Shown here: one piece after another, positions 1-12,597 of the stretch | Layout of the letters: each line of letters begins with the position of its first letter | How positions within the stretch are numbered: the stretch's first letter is position 1 | Origin: Nepenthes gracilis | Taxonomy: Eukaryota; Streptophyta; Magnoliopsida; Caryophyllales; Nepenthaceae | Direction of reading: 5' to 3' | Assembly (NCBI GenBank): GCA_033239525.1 | Contig: BSYO01000004.1 | Location: forward strand, 27,070,037 to 27,134,036 | Length of the DNA: 64,000 nucleotides | Notes under the pieces: model-generated | What the model saw: only the letters and a program-made list of their open reading frames with translations | Told to the model about the DNA's origin: nothing | Database searches by the model: none | Position numbers and translations under genes: made by a program

Positions 1-1260
1 TGGTAAATCTGCACAGCGTGGAGAAGCAAAACACACACTGGATATTGCTTCTTTCAAGTCTAACGGACATTCCCATGAAGCAAGTCCACAATCAGCCAGG
101 TGAGGTTCCAATTCATCAGAGAGAAGGCTATTGGAAGAATTGACATCCCTGTGGGTCACAGGTTGAGGGCTGCTGTTGAGTAGGTGGTTCAATGCCTCAT
201 AGTCCGTAACCTTCTTTCTATAGATCTCAAGCTCCTTCTCGAGCTCCTGCTTCTCTGCCTCTCTCTTTACTATGATAACGTTCATCAGCTGTAATGTTTC
301 CTGGTCATACTCAGCTTGTTCTTCCATCATCCTCTGGTAATGCAAAGCTTCCATTTGCATAGTTGCCTTCTCCTCTCGAAGCTTGTTTATCATTGCCATG
401 GTCTGGTTGGCTGCTATGGCGGCAGCATTTCTTTCTTCCTCTAGCTCAGCATACAGTGTGTGCAATGCCTTCCTCTCAGCTCTGAGGGCTGATTTGAGTC
501 TTTCGACTGTTACAAACCCATCTCCAACCTCAACCTCGCTTAGGACACTCCCATCCACCGATTCTTCAGTTCCCAATTCCCTTCTTCCCATGAGGAGAAG
601 CTTCTTGTGCAGATGATTAAGACTATCCATTGAAGTAGGAGTATCGGGAATCCTATCGTCTTCTGCCTCATTAAGCTCTAGAGATAACACTAAACTGTCA
701 TTCCTAACATCTTGCTCGCAGATCTCTACTGATATGTCTTTACATTTTTCTGTTTCTCCCTCAATCGGCTTGCAAACATGAGCATCAATAGCTGGCAGAT
801 CAGTAGTGCTGGGGGAGGTTTCACAATCTCCATTTGTAGAAGGACCTTCAAGTTTGTGGGGCGTAGGAGGCTCCTCAACTTGTCTGCGATCCGTGGGCTC
901 ATGATGACCATTTTCCACAGCAACATTTGTCTGGTTGGTGAATTTGCTATTGGAAATTTCAGTTCCTAAATTCACATGGAAGATAGGTACCGAATTTGAT
1001 GGTAAATTTTCACCATCCAATGAACCACAAGTGATCTTAGGCATCAAACTGTCAATATTAGCAAGACTAGTTGATTTGTTCTCAACATGCAATAAGCCCT
1101 TTTCAGACTTGGTTTCCACTCCTGTCTCTGATTGTGTGTTTGTATCATTAATTACAACAGCTCTTCCAGACTCCATCTGGAACGTCCTTGAACTATCCCC
1201 CTTAATCCCATTGTCCTGTTCATCCACTTCCACCTTCGATCCTCGACACACATGTGACAT
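1..1260 (-). CDS. GTD-binding (zein-binding/DUF593) myosin-binding protein, partial
   Basis: An open frame of 420 codons runs from an ATG at 1260 to the left edge, so the C-terminus is outside the window. Near residue 210 it contains IPDTPTSMDSLNHLHKKLLL, then at about residues 250-345 the hallmark GTD-binding coiled coil (TLYAELEEERNAAAIAANQ, MQMEALHYQRMMEEQAEYD, EKELEIYRKKVTDYE). Proteins of this family (Arabidopsis MYOB1-7, maize Floury1) dock class XI myosins on vesicles and usually start with membrane segments. No such N-terminal exon is visible up to 2.6 kb. An in-frame TAG lies at 1306-1308. The true protein may therefore begin at 1260, or the frame may be an internal exon entered through an acceptor ending about 1261 (..ctaaccag). 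The domain is certain; the start, and whether the gene is whole, are not. Confidence 0.88.
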   Translation of the reverse strand, partial: MSHVCRGSKVEVDEQDNGIKGDSSRTFQMESGRAVVINDTNTQSETGVETKSEKGLLHVENKSTSLANIDSLMPKITCGSLDGENLPSNSVPIFHVNLGTEISNSKFTNQTNVAVENGHHEPTDRRQVEEPPTPHKLEGPSTNGDCETSPSTTDLPAIDAHVCKPIEGETEKCKDISVEICEQDVRNDSLVLSLELNEAEDDRIPDTPTSMDSLNHLHKKLLLMGRRELGTEESVDGSVLSEVEVGDGFVTVERLKSALRAERKALHTLYAELEEERNAAAIAANQTMAMINKLREEKATMQMEALHYQRMMEEQAEYDQETLQLMNVIIVKREAEKQELEKELEIYRKKVTDYEALNHLLNSSPQPVTHRDVNSSNSLLSDELEPHLADCGLASWECPLDLKEAISSVCFASPRCADLP

Positions 1261-2652
1261 TCTGGTTAGTATCATCAATCCGCGGCGTTTCACCTCCGTG
1301 AGCCTCTAAATGCACACATTCGATCCTCGAGGCACTTCAAGATCAAGAGATTAAGTCAACTGAGTCTTACTTTCAAGTGGCCCCAAGTCTCTAGTCCTTT
1401 GGTTATTAAGTGGGTTCAATTATGCCATCAAATGGTTGCAGTTTCTTAGGCCAAACATCAATTGCCTCGAGGTTCTCGATCCAAGAAAACAGCTTCCATG
1501 TTTCTCACACTATCCGTTCCTTTAACATCTTCATTATCTAACGAAGAAGTCTCGAGGTACTGGGCAAAGCTACCGGGCCCCATTCTCCACCATTGCTAGG
1601 AACAAACCTCTAGAAGGCTCTCCCTGGGTCGACTCAATTTTTCTCACACGTTGAATGCCGGAAGTATCCATTGTAGCAAGTGTTCATCCTCCAACACAAA
1701 GAAATTTGGGAACCATTTCTGAAACGGTTGGAATTTATACTCATTGGAGCCACTTACGTTTCGACCACCTTCACCCTCCCAATCTAGGTCTATCGTGGTT
1801 TAATTTCTTGAGTGGTGTAAGGTAATTATTTGTGAGTTGGGCTTAGTGATTTTGAAAACGAGGGAGAAATTTCAAAGAAGGTTCAATGTTCCACAGAATC
1901 AGAAACGCATAATGGGGTTTCATTGAGTCGCAAAGGCTCGATGGAGGCTCGAAGCCCTTCAACAGGGGGAACCACAACGGCTGGTGTGAGTTTGAAATTG
2001 ATGAGGATTAACGAAGGGGAAGCCGAATATGGTGATGAAGTTGAAGACGACGGGGAAGCAGGGACGAGTATTCGAGAACCTGGTGTAAGCGAAGAAATCA
2101 CAAGGTGAAGAGGTCAGTGAAGTGAATGCTCTGTGCGTGGCGACATATTTGTGCTACGCAAGCCGTGAAATGGGTGCCTCGGTCGCCGATCACGTGAGAT
2201 CTCTTCAACGCACTGGCCCATTTAGCCTCTTCGTGCGCAATAAAGCTCGTCTGGCGTTCGCCTCCGCCTTTCTCTCAATGAAAGCACCAAATGATACGAT
2301 CTCCATGGTGGCGCCCGGCGTCGATGACAGGAAATCCACCTGGGGAGATCGGGCGGAGGCGGCGGCGTGCCGAACAGGAGGATTAGGGTGAGGGATCGAG
2401 GAAGAGGGCCCAAATAAGAGAGAGAATCGAGAGAGATAGAGAGAGAGAGAGAAGAGACAACTGGTTTTTTCTATTTTTCCATTAACACATTTAGCCTATA
2501 TACACGTAAAACGGGAACGAGGGCCTCAGAACTGGAACGGGAAAGGGAACGGGGTCCGAACCCTAACTTAAAAATTCAAATTGAAACTTTGAGGCCGTGA
2601 GTTTAATTGTAACTAGATTTCTCACATTTTCATTCTTATTGAATGATATCAT
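1261..2652. other. Flank upstream of the MYOB-type frame, no supported gene
   Basis: I see no domain on either strand. A stretch at about 1900-2100 and a GC-richer stretch at 2120-2420 have short open frames but no recognisable protein. A GA-rich run sits at 2415-2455. It could hold the promoter, 5'UTR or first intron of the minus-strand gene on its left. Confidence 0.4.
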
Positions 2653-4138
2653 TGTTGGGATTTGACATCCAAATACACTCAATCAAACATAGCGGAAGAA
2701 ACCCAAATCTTCCTATCAACCGTCAGCCACTAAGTTTGTGAGTACAAGAAACAAACAATACATAACGATTTTTAATGTGAAAAATCTTTTTCAACCAAGA
2801 AAAAAATTACGGGATAAATTTTAAATAAATTTATTATAAAAGTGCTGGTTACAAGAACCCCCTTTGAAATCCTTTCACTCCAAACTCGAATGAATAACGG
2901 TTGAATATAATCCCCTTTCAATACACCCGACAATCCATAAGAAAAATATAATAAGAAAAAATGTAACCTAAAGAAAAAACGTTTATAAAATTACCTCCAA
3001 AACGACATACTCGACCTGGGTGAAAAACAAAATTTAAATCGGATTTCGATCAGATGCCGAACATCTTCCTCTTCTATCTTCTTCTTTCCTCTCTCTGTGC
3101 GTAGCGCCTCTTATGGAGAAAGATTTTAAAAAACATAACCCTAAACCGCGTAAACCGCATTTTATAGCGCTATTAGTGCTTGAACGCCCAGCAAACACGT
3201 ATCGAGCGCACCAAGTTTAGAATCCGCGCTTCTTCACTGCTTAAGCATAAGGCGAGCGCCAATAATCCTCCATCAATTTAGAATAGGCTCAAGCGGGGGC
3301 GCTCAACTTGATCCTGCCTCCTAACCCTTCGCCGCGCATGTGAACGTTCTGATCCTTACACAAGTTTCATACGAATCTTCGATGATTTTTCATTTATTGA
3401 GTTACTCATAAGGAAGTTGAAAAAGCACGTTTTGGTGCTATTTCAATTTTAGCGGAAGAATATATATATAAATATCCGATACACGTAAAGGATATTTATT
3501 TCTGGGATGTTTACAACAAAAGCATTTTTAAATAATTAAGAGCAATAAAGATAAAGATTCAATTTTTATTTTAAAAACTCGATACCCACTTTCGAGAAAA
3601 ACACTCCGAATTTTAAAATCAACTTGCTGCACCTAGTATGGGTTTGACTACTCCCGTTATGATCCCTACCAAACTCCTTGATTTGCTCACCTAACCTGAC
3701 TCGAATCTTCCCTCGAACCACTAATTTCCAATCATGAACGTCTCCTTCTTCACGAACAAAGTAACGAATAAAAGTTTCAGAAAGAAAATGGGTGAGAAAA
3801 CTAATTAGAACGGTCAAATTAGTTTTCTCAAGAGAAGAAGGAATAATGGAGCTTTTGGCTTTCTTCTCCAAAGAGGCACGTAAATCTTCAAAGAATCCTT
3901 AGGTTAAAAACATAAGTTTAATATTTATAGTGGAGCCAAAACACGTCAGTTAAATATTTTTCTGAGTGGCTAGCGACCGAGGAGGCGAGCGGCCACCCTC
4001 CACGGGTTTTGCGCCGAGCGGGATTCGAGCGGTGAGGCGGGGGCTGTCGGACTTTAACCCGACAACTCACAACCCGACATCAATATAATAATACATACTG
4101 TGCCTTGGATAAAAAGATCTGGATCCAAAAATTCAACA
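2653..4138 (+). mobile_element. Solo LTR (LTR retrotransposon) with perfect 5-bp target duplication
   Basis: The segment starts TGTTGGG and ends TTCAACA, giving TGTTG/CAACA inverted ends. It is flanked by ATCAT at 2648-2652 and ATCAT at 4139-4143. No gag or pol lies inside, so it is a solo LTR left by recombination. The short open frame at 3566-3871 is not credited as a gene. A diverged copy of the first part recurs at the right end of the window (about 63575-64000). The orientation given is by similarity to that copy; the family was not determined. Confidence 0.82.
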
Positions 4139-6495
4139 ATCATTGTCTTTCAACGACCCATCTCCTATAAATTTATTTAAGACGATCATAATTTTTGCTA
4201 TTTTTATTACAGCATAGTCAAAACTTCAACTATATTATTATCACTAGACACGAAAAAATCATCTGACTCGATACGTATTAATACATTTATATTATTCGAT
4301 ATATTTTTGGTTCCCGACAGCGTCTCGAATATACCGGGTGCTAAATAACATCCACGTAATGCCGGTTTTGTCCAACCGGATGGAAATACTGTTTGTTTTA
4401 CAAGTGGATAATTAAGTCAAATGATGTTCAACCCCACATGATATCACGTGAGATTCTTACAGCTGTATGTGGGGCCCTCCGACCTGGTTGCCGTTGAAGT
4501 CAATAATAACTGGGAAATGGTGATAATTTGTTTTTGAAGTGGGCCTATTGTTGATCAGAGCCGTTGATTCGAGATGAGCCCATTAGCGATCAGCCCTAGA
4601 TTGGCAACTAACTACCGTGAAGAAATTATATAATAGTATAATTAAATATATTATGCTACTATCGTTAAATATATATTATATCTAATTTTTTATCATAATT
4701 CAATGTAATTAATTAATTGTTAATATAGAAGGAAAACAATATTTACATAAATATTGGTTAATAGAATCAGATAAATCTAATATAACAAAATTTATTACCC
4801 ATTATAAATAAAAAAAAAACCCCATTTTATGGGTTTATCAATTTTATTTTATTTTTTTGAAGGTATGTTTATTTTATAAAAAAATAATTTAAAGTAGAAT
4901 TCTTAAAATTATGGGTTTGTAATTATCCTAAACACCTACGAATATATTACTGAACGTTGACAATAGAATAAGAGAGGGCCGGTCAAAAAGGAGGAAAGTG
5001 GGGTCCACGCGCTGTTTGGAAAGCAACGTCAGTTAAATATATATTATATCACGGCAGGCGGGTGTCGGACAGCTCGTGCCTAACTGGCATGTTTAAAACG
5101 GCGAATTCTCCATGACGATTAAATAATTGAAGTGGGCAAAGTACGAGAATGATTTTATTGGCGGTTCTTATTTACGTTCGACCTGTTTGTCGGTTCGAAA
5201 AATTTATTCCTCTAAAAAAATAATAATAATAATAATTTATTATTTTTAATTGTAATTAATTAATATTAATTAAATAATTATATTATTATTTATTATATAA
5301 GAAAAAAAAGTTTTATTATTTAATTTTAATTTACTATTAAAATAATATTAAATATTGTTTATTTAATATTAATTAAATACATCAAAAATGAGAAATTATT
5401 TAGAACACCTCGTTGAGAAAAAATAAAAACAAATTTATCATAATAATTAGAGGTGTTGGATTACAGAAATATTTTATTTTAAATACAAAGAATCATTAAT
5501 TTTTAAAGCAATATTAAATAAAACAAGGGGTGGATTAACAACCTTATAATCAAAATGAGAGAGCCTTAGTTGTTAACATAGATGGAAATTTCGTGGTTAA
5601 TAGTATTTTTTTCTATTATTATTATCACTTTTAATTACCAATTAAGTATTTTTAATTAAATAAAATACACAAGTGAAAGATAAGTATTAATATTGCTTTT
5701 TCGACCAAAACGAACGTCAAAAGGGACAGCTCTGCCTGCAAGTAAACGGACAAAAAACGAGAAGATCAGATTCAGAGACAACCGGGTGGGGTGGCTTCAT
5801 GCAACTCTCCCACCAACCTCACAAGCCTTCCTTCCACGAAGTCTCCTCCTTCCACACGCACACACACTCTCCCTCTCTCTCTCCATCTTTTTTTTTTTAA
5901 TTTTTACTTTGAAATTTTTGTCCAATTTAAATATTTATATTAAACTCTAAGTATCCAATGTAAATGCAATACATTATAATAATAATAATAATAATAATAA
6001 TATAGAAGTATAATATTATAAGAACTAGGGTATTTATTAATAAAAATGTCAATATATTTCTCTGGTTAGCTAGCTAGCTTGGTAGCCTCTACCTGCAAGT
6101 AGCTAATTGAACGTTCCAAGTGCATGCACCTGTCCAGACCCACCCTCAATCTTATCTTTTGGTATTGTGTACTGCTGGTAATCGATGGTTAAAATTAAAG
6201 TTTAAATGAACTAATTGTACAAATTTAATAATTATTTTAAATTAGTTGATTTGAGTTTTTTTATTAATATTTCGTCTGGGTTTTGATTTTGGTTGTTGGG
6301 TTGGATATAAATAATTGGGGAAGGAGATAATCGTGACAGACGTTGCAGTAGCAGTATATATGGATACCCAGACATTAATGTCCGTCTATCCGCTCCCCTT
6401 TTGCTTTGCCTGTTACTTCACTCAACAAAACTCCTCTTCCTCGTCCTCATAACTGACCCTCGTCTTTGTTTCCCGATCAACTCTTCCTTCCATTG
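4139..6495 (+). promoter_or_regulatory. Intergenic region and putative promoter of the MYB gene
   Basis: AT-rich DNA with no coding signal. Items visible: a CACGTG G-box at 4445-4450, AT-rich microsatellites near 5220-5240 and 5978-6002, a CT-rich run at 5868-5884, and two TATA-like sequences upstream of the MYB start (gatataaata about 6304; tatatat about 6355). Which TATA is used cannot be told. Confidence 0.4.
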
Positions 6496-7227
6496 ATGGA
6501 GGATGTGAACAGAAGCTCTTCATCATCTTCGTCGTCAGACAACTCGTCGTCCTCGCAGTCCGTTCGTGGAGAATCGAACGACGGCGAGAGGGTAAAAGGC
6601 CCGTGGAGCGCAGAGGAGGATCTGGTGTTGACCCGACTCGTTGAGAAATACGGGCCCAGGAACTGGTCCTTGATCAGCCGCCACATAAAGGGGCGGTCGG
6701 GAAAGTCGTGCAGGCTCAGGTGGTGCAACCAGCTCAGCCCAAATGTGGAGCACCGTCCCTTCTCTATGGATGAGGACGAGATCATCTTGGCGGCGCACGC
6801 CAATTACGGCAACCGGTGGGCCACCATCGCCCGATTGCTTCCGGGTCGGACCGATAATGCGATCAAGAACCATTGGAACTCTACACTTAAAAGAAGGCAG
6901 AGAAACAACCGGATGCGGCAGGAGGGGGAAGCACTCGTTCCGTTGTCTCATCAACAGCACCGTCAAATGCACGTTGACGGCCCTGATGATGGGGATAATG
7001 CGAGGAATTCTCTTCCCGCTTTTGGAATGATGGAGCAAAATACATACGACCCACCAACTGCTTTGACATTAGCGCCGCCGGGAACGAGCGGCGGCGCAGT
7101 GCCGGAGCGACGGATGGAGAGTTTGCCGGGAGGGTTTTGGGATGCGATGAGGGATGTTATAGCGAGAGAGGTGAGGGAGTATGTCACGACGTCGTTGGCT
7201 GAGACCCCCGGGTTTCACCTAGATTGA
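6496..7227 (+). CDS. R2R3-MYB transcription factor, subgroup-22 type (MYB44/70/73/77-like)
   Basis: Intronless gene of 243 aa. A Ser-rich N-terminus is followed by repeat R2 at about residues 34-84 ([16 protein letters not shown] with regular Trp spacing, [19 protein letters not shown]) and repeat R3 at about 86-135, whose first Trp is replaced by Phe as usual ([33 protein letters not shown]). The C-terminus has an EAR-like LTLAPPG and the subgroup-22 helix ([18 protein letters not shown]). The usual TGLYMSP motif of MYB44 is not seen. The family binds DNA in the nucleus and acts in abscisic-acid, auxin and stress responses; subgroup 22 genes lack introns, as here. The ATG at 6496 is chosen because the frame further upstream opens only with TTG. 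It stands alone with solo LTRs on both sides. Confidence 0.95.
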   Translation: MEDVNRSSSSSSSSDNSSSSQSVRGESNDGERVKGPWSAEEDLVLTRLVEKYGPRNWSLISRHIKGRSGKSCRLRWCNQLSPNVEHRPFSMDEDEIILAAHANYGNRWATIARLLPGRTDNAIKNHWNSTLKRRQRNNRMRQEGEALVPLSHQQHRQMHVDGPDDGDNARNSLPAFGMMEQNTYDPPTALTLAPPGTSGGAVPERRMESLPGGFWDAMRDVIAREVREYVTTSLAETPGFHLD

Positions 7228-8600
7228 TGTTGAATTTCGCCGGTGTCGTGTTCTCCGGCGACTGAAAAATTGTTCAATTCGTTTGATGATTAGTGGTTAT
7301 GAATAATTTTTAACCGATCCAAGACAAAGCAAATTCATAGTTACAATATATTTCGCTGGAGGCATAACAAGTGCTATTCGTCAATTACTGTGAGAAATTT
7401 TATTTTTAACGATAAAAAATTAATAATAAAAATTAAATAGTCACGGTTAACTATAAATATATATGTTTTAGTGATAAATTTTAAAATATATTATTAATTA
7501 TTAAATAAGTTTCATAATATTTAAATTTTAAAATAATAATAATAATAATAATAAGAGAAGTGTGGAAGACGTGCAACCAAACTATCCTGACACGGTTTCT
7601 TTCCCACCTCTCGTGCATCTCTCTCATCATGGCTAACATTGATTCTTTCATATCGGCTAATTATTTGGTCGTAATAAACTTCTGGCCGTGTCTTTCAATC
7701 ACAATTTTTGTATATACGGCTCTTCTCATCTTTTTGTGGCAATCATTCGAACGGCATTGGCAGAGATAGGGGGAGAAAGAAGAGAGTGGTGAGAGAAGAG
7801 AGAGACGAGAGAAGAGAGAAATCAAAGGGGAAAAAGAGTGGATGGGAGTGCTGTGGTGCTCTGTTCTTATTATGATTGTTATGTGACGTGTTCTATTTCA
7901 TTGAAGAGAAAAAATTAAGCAATTAAACTCCTAAACTGCTCAATGTTTTATTCTCTTGTAAATATTTTTCATCATTCAGTAAATACTTGGCTTGATTTCA
8001 TAATTTTATCTTATGCAACTTGTTCTCCATTCCATGAAAATAGAGTAACATGGTCCAGGTGTTGAATTCAGATTTATGACACCATTAATGGGCTACTAGT
8101 TTGAATGTAGTAGAAATTGGTAGTATGCACTTTAGATTACTTGCGTTGAGGGAATTGAGATGTATAAGTCTTGTGCACAGTGGTGAGACAATAATAGAGA
8201 GGAAGACGAACAATATCGGTCAACAAAAAATATAATGAAATTGAGTGATTTTTTTGGCATTTCTGGTATGTTAAATTTTTCATATAAATCTAGCAAGAGT
8301 ATGGCCCATTGATAAATTGAACATCTAAAAATTCCTGGGCTTAAATTTACGGTGATGGAAAAAATGGAAGTTCCTCAAATTGACGAGCGGTAGAAATGTG
8401 GCTACTATAGAAACTGTGAAGAAGATGGGGTTTGGTAGTCGTTGGATTAAAATTTGAGATAATCGTTGGATTAAAACTTGTAGCCCATGATTTAATATTT
8501 ATTATATATATGATACTATATTATTAAATAGATAAAGTTAACATTATTGTGATAAAAAATTAGTAACTAATATATTTGTATAATTTATTTAAGAGATACA
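7228..8600. other. 3' flank of MYB gene, no gene seen
   Basis: AT-rich non-coding DNA with an AAT microsatellite at about 7531-7553 and a GA-rich stretch at 7765-7830. No protein family is recognisable on either strand. Confidence 0.4.
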
Positions 8601-9400
8601 AATGCATGCTTTTTAACTGAAGGAGGGTGATTAGTTGTTTAAATTCTTCTTGTGTCAGATTAACTTTTTCTCTAGAAATTTCTTTCCCTCTATAACTTGT
8701 CCCTATGCTAAGTTAGCCAATGTTTTCTTCAATTGAAATATTTTTAGATATTTTATTGCGAGTGCATAACTTATAGATCAATCTACAATCCACAAGCATC
8801 CACGGGTCACATGAATCATCTACAAAGGCAAGAGTGGATTGAGAAGTGTTACTTAATTTTGAATTAATAAAATAATCAAATTATCTCACCATTCCTAAGC
8901 ATCCATTAGGAAACCTTCATAATTAAGTGATCTCTTGAATTCTTCATCAATTAATCCAACTTTATTTTAGCTTTAAGTTCCCTAACCATAGTTCTTGTTT
9001 TGGACACAGCTTTCTAATGTTAGTAGATCGGCTATAAAAAACAAATCCAAGATAAACAAAAAGATTGTTTAAGTCATTAAAATTCAAAAACTGTATGGAC
9101 AAATCTATATTTCTTGTAGAGGAAGAGAAGTTGTGATGCTCTTCGGCTGCTGTGATCTTTAATTTTCAATTCTGCTTTGATACCATATAAAAAATAAGAA
9201 AAATGGTAGAAACTTGAAAAGAAGAGATATGGTTAGCCAAAATAGAGAGGAAAATAGATAAGCTCGGGTATTACAAAACTGTATATTAATTCATTTATAT
9301 GCCTATGTATATTAGATGTTGTATACTTATGAGGGGTGGTATCCGTCTTAAGGAATTTGGTTGTATATAAACAGTCTACTTAATAGTCATCTCTTTTATG
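8600..9400 (-). mobile_element. Decayed Ty1/copia 5' end (LTR, primer site, gag) on the minus strand
   Basis: On the minus strand TGGTATCAAAGCA at 9185-9173 matches the initiator-Met-tRNA primer binding site that follows a plant copia 5' LTR. To its left (about 8800-8620) the minus strand can be read as gag-like peptide (DPWMLV.., later VNLTQEEFKQLITLL) with stop codons. The LTR lies right of 9185; its outer end is not clear. The element sits where the first exon of the CWC15 relic would be expected. Confidence 0.45.
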
Positions 9401-10241
9401 TACTCACCTAGTTTTTCTTTTTCCTTTTTTTGTATTCTTGAGGGGTCACTATTTCTGTCTATAGGAAGGAAGGGAAGGACACCCAAGAGGAATTGTAGAA
9501 GAGAAATCTTTGTGAGTAGCTGGAAGAGAGCAAAAGGAGGCACTTTGCATCAAAGGAAAAATCCTATTGCAGTGAGCAAAATCGAATGATGCCATTTCCT
9601 TAATAGTTGTTCGTATTTAGATTGTATTGTTGTTGAATTGATTTATACTTGAACTTTATTTGCCTCCATTCTTATCTGCTACATCTTGCCCAATTTTGAA
9701 CTTGAACTTATTTCCTGTGATTTGCAGAGGATAGAGATTATAGAAAAGAAAGATATTTTCTTTTAGAAGGTAAATTTATTTTTAAATTCTTAGTTCTTTC
9801 ATAATTCTAACCACGTGGGTAACTAATATTATTCATTTACATGATCAAAGAGAGATATTAAAAACTGAATTGTTCCACATAACATAGATACTGATAATTC
9901 TAATGTGGAAGTTAAAAACAATAAAAAAAAGTTCTCTATCTTGTATATTGTTTAACATGCTGAAATTATTGTGCTTCATGCTTTTCTTGCATAAGTTATT
10001 TGAGTGTTGACTCCATCATCTATTTCACATATTTTTGTAACCTTGAAATTACTTATAATGTTTTCAAAGAGAGGTGCTAAGATTGCACTGAAGTATGATC
10101 ATTAGCTTTTTTGCACTCTTATATATTGTGAAAATCTTTTAGGAGAGAAAATCCATAGGTATATGAGCAAAATTAATCATATAAAGTTGCACATTCTAGC
10201 AGGCTGCATATTCAAGCTGACCTTAGACTTTTATACCTACT

Positions 10242-11092
10242 TGTTGCGTCCGGAGAATCTGACCGTACGTCAGTCAAAGCACGAGCGGCCTTTTAATGCG
10301 TGCGGATGGACAGAAACGGGCAACACAAAGTAAATAGAACTCGAATAGAGAAAGAGAAGTACGGGGACAGTGGGAGAACACGTTAATTTACGTGGAAAAC
10401 CCCTTAATCTGATGAGGGGTGAAAAACCACGGCAGCGGACAGACGGTCCGAGAATTCTCACTATTGTGGTGAAAAGATACAAGGAATGCCTGGGAAGTTG
10501 TTCGCTTTCTCAGGGTATTACAGCGTAGGGAAAAACAGATTTCTCTTGTCACTCTTTTCTCTTTGCCTTAGTTTTTCTCTTGAGGATTCTTACTCGAGCG
10601 TAAACAGATGGATTCAGAACCAGGACCTTTCCTTAGTAGCTGAAATGGAGTATTTATAAGGAGTGTGATGCCGTAAGGGAGGCAACACGTGGCACTGGCG
10701 TGTCAGGGTTGCCTGCCACCATCGCCACTACTGTAGGTACGGTTGTGACAGGGACAGCTGTCACAGTTTGCAGATACGGCGCTCAGGGGCGCATGGCCTG
10801 CAGGTACGGCGCGTCAGAAGCAGTTGGTTGCTCGTGGCAGCGTATGCCGTGCAAGTCATCTGAGCTGGCGCCTTAGCTATTTTGGCTTTTCTGACGGTCC
10901 TCGTCCTTCAATGGATCACGGCGTCCTCTCGGATGGTCAGTGTCTTTGTCGCTTAACTTGATTCTTCAGGCGCTCGGAAATAGGTTGGTCACTTGGGCCT
11001 AATTTGGCTCATGGGCCTTTTGGGCCAGCCTTCTCCGGCAATCCTTTCGGCCTATGATTGTAATTTTGGGCCTTGGGTTCCAGGACCCATCA
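10242..11092 (+). mobile_element. Solo LTR, GC-rich, perfect 5-bp target duplication
   Basis: Starts TGTTGCGTCC, ends GACCCATCA, and is flanked by CTACT at 10237-10241 and CTACT at 11093-11097. It is 851 bp, much richer in GC than its surroundings, has no internal coding domain, and lies in an intron of the CWC15 relic. Strand is nominal. The perfect target duplication suggests a young insertion compared with the others here. Confidence 0.88.
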
Positions 11093-12597
11093 CTACTCGT
11101 TTCATTTAATCAGCAATGCTAGGTTGTTGATTGAAAATGCCTTATACACTGTTTAGCACAAAGGGAAAGGCTTATTATGAAGTTGATACATGAATGAGTT
11201 CTAATGTACCTGATCCTGATGCTTGCTGTCTAGAAGTGTTAATTTGCTGTTGCCAAATATTTGGTTTGGGTATTGTCATTTGTTGTAAAGAAATTCTTAC
11301 TCTTTACAAAAACGATTAAATTGTTTAATAAACATGTCTCTATTTTATTGTTGTGGAAGTATATGTACATATTATTTATGAGATGTGGGCTTCATTCTTC
11401 CCAAATTTTGATCATTAAATCTCTATTTAGACTCTAAAATGTTATAGATTTGTATGTGTCTAGCGATTACGATGATGACGACATTGATGACACGGAAGTT
11501 GTAAAATTTGAATTTTATCCTAATCATGATTAATTAAATTAAAATAATTAAAATTAAAATCAAATAATGAAAAATTTATGTTAAAAGTTAAATTTAGATC
11601 GGGTCACATTAAGTTGGTGGATGTTTGACCGGTGCCCGGCGCTCGTCCATGCATGGGATGGGTAGAGTGATTGCATCTAATGGATACCTGATCGAGGGCC
11701 AAGCATACTTTCCAATATCCTCGTGCTCGAAACACGCCCAATCGTACTTTTCCGTGGGATCAGCCCTCGACATGCGCTGGAGAGGGGCTCATGCACCACA
11801 ATGTTTAGTCGTGACGCTGACGTGTGTTTGACACAGGTTTGAACGCTAATATTCTATAAATATGATGTTTGGCTGCATTTTAATTATTTTCTGTAGAGTT
11901 TTGAGATAAGAGAGAGAATGAAAAGAGAAGAGAGAGAACAGAAGTTAGAGAATCTCAACTTACGTAAGGACCCAAACCCGAGTCCCTGAACTCAGCCTGG
12001 ATCATCGAAACAAAAATCTTAAATCATCCGAAATCATCAATTACATATCATAAATTACAACATCAATTAACTTAAAAGAACTCTGAATCATCGCATTACT
12101 AATATTTATAATATCATAAATAATCATCATAATTATATCATTAAATAAACATCTATCATACTAATAATAAATTGCTCAAAATAGAAATCCATCGGTTACT
12201 ATGATGTCAAGTCTTTAGAAATGTAATACCGATAAATATCTAAGAGCCTATAAACCAATAAATAATCTCAAATCTCTTATCATGGAATCCTCAATTTTCG
12301 AGATTACCTCTATCTGGACTCTACACGGCGATACATAATCCTGTTCTATCCCAATGTCAACTTATCTACACTTAAGCCAATAAAATACAAGAGTAAGTTG
12401 AATACCCAACAAGTAATTAAAATAAACAATAGAGGAATACGAGCAAACCTCTCAGATAATAACAAATATATAAAATTATTAATGGCATATGATAAACAAA
12501 CCATTATCTGAAACTCAACGACATATCGTATTCACGATCCAAAAACCATATGAACAACTGAATATCAGGAATGCAACATGAATTCTACTGAATTCAA

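Noticed and set aside
4022..4079. LTR end at CCCGACA (4079)
   Set aside because: It pairs with TGTTGGG but the flanks do not match; the end at 4138 has both TGTTG/CAACA and an exact ATCAT duplication.
6466..6495. MYB start 10 codons upstream
   Set aside because: The upstream codon is TTG (6466-6468); plant translation would begin at the ATG at 6496.
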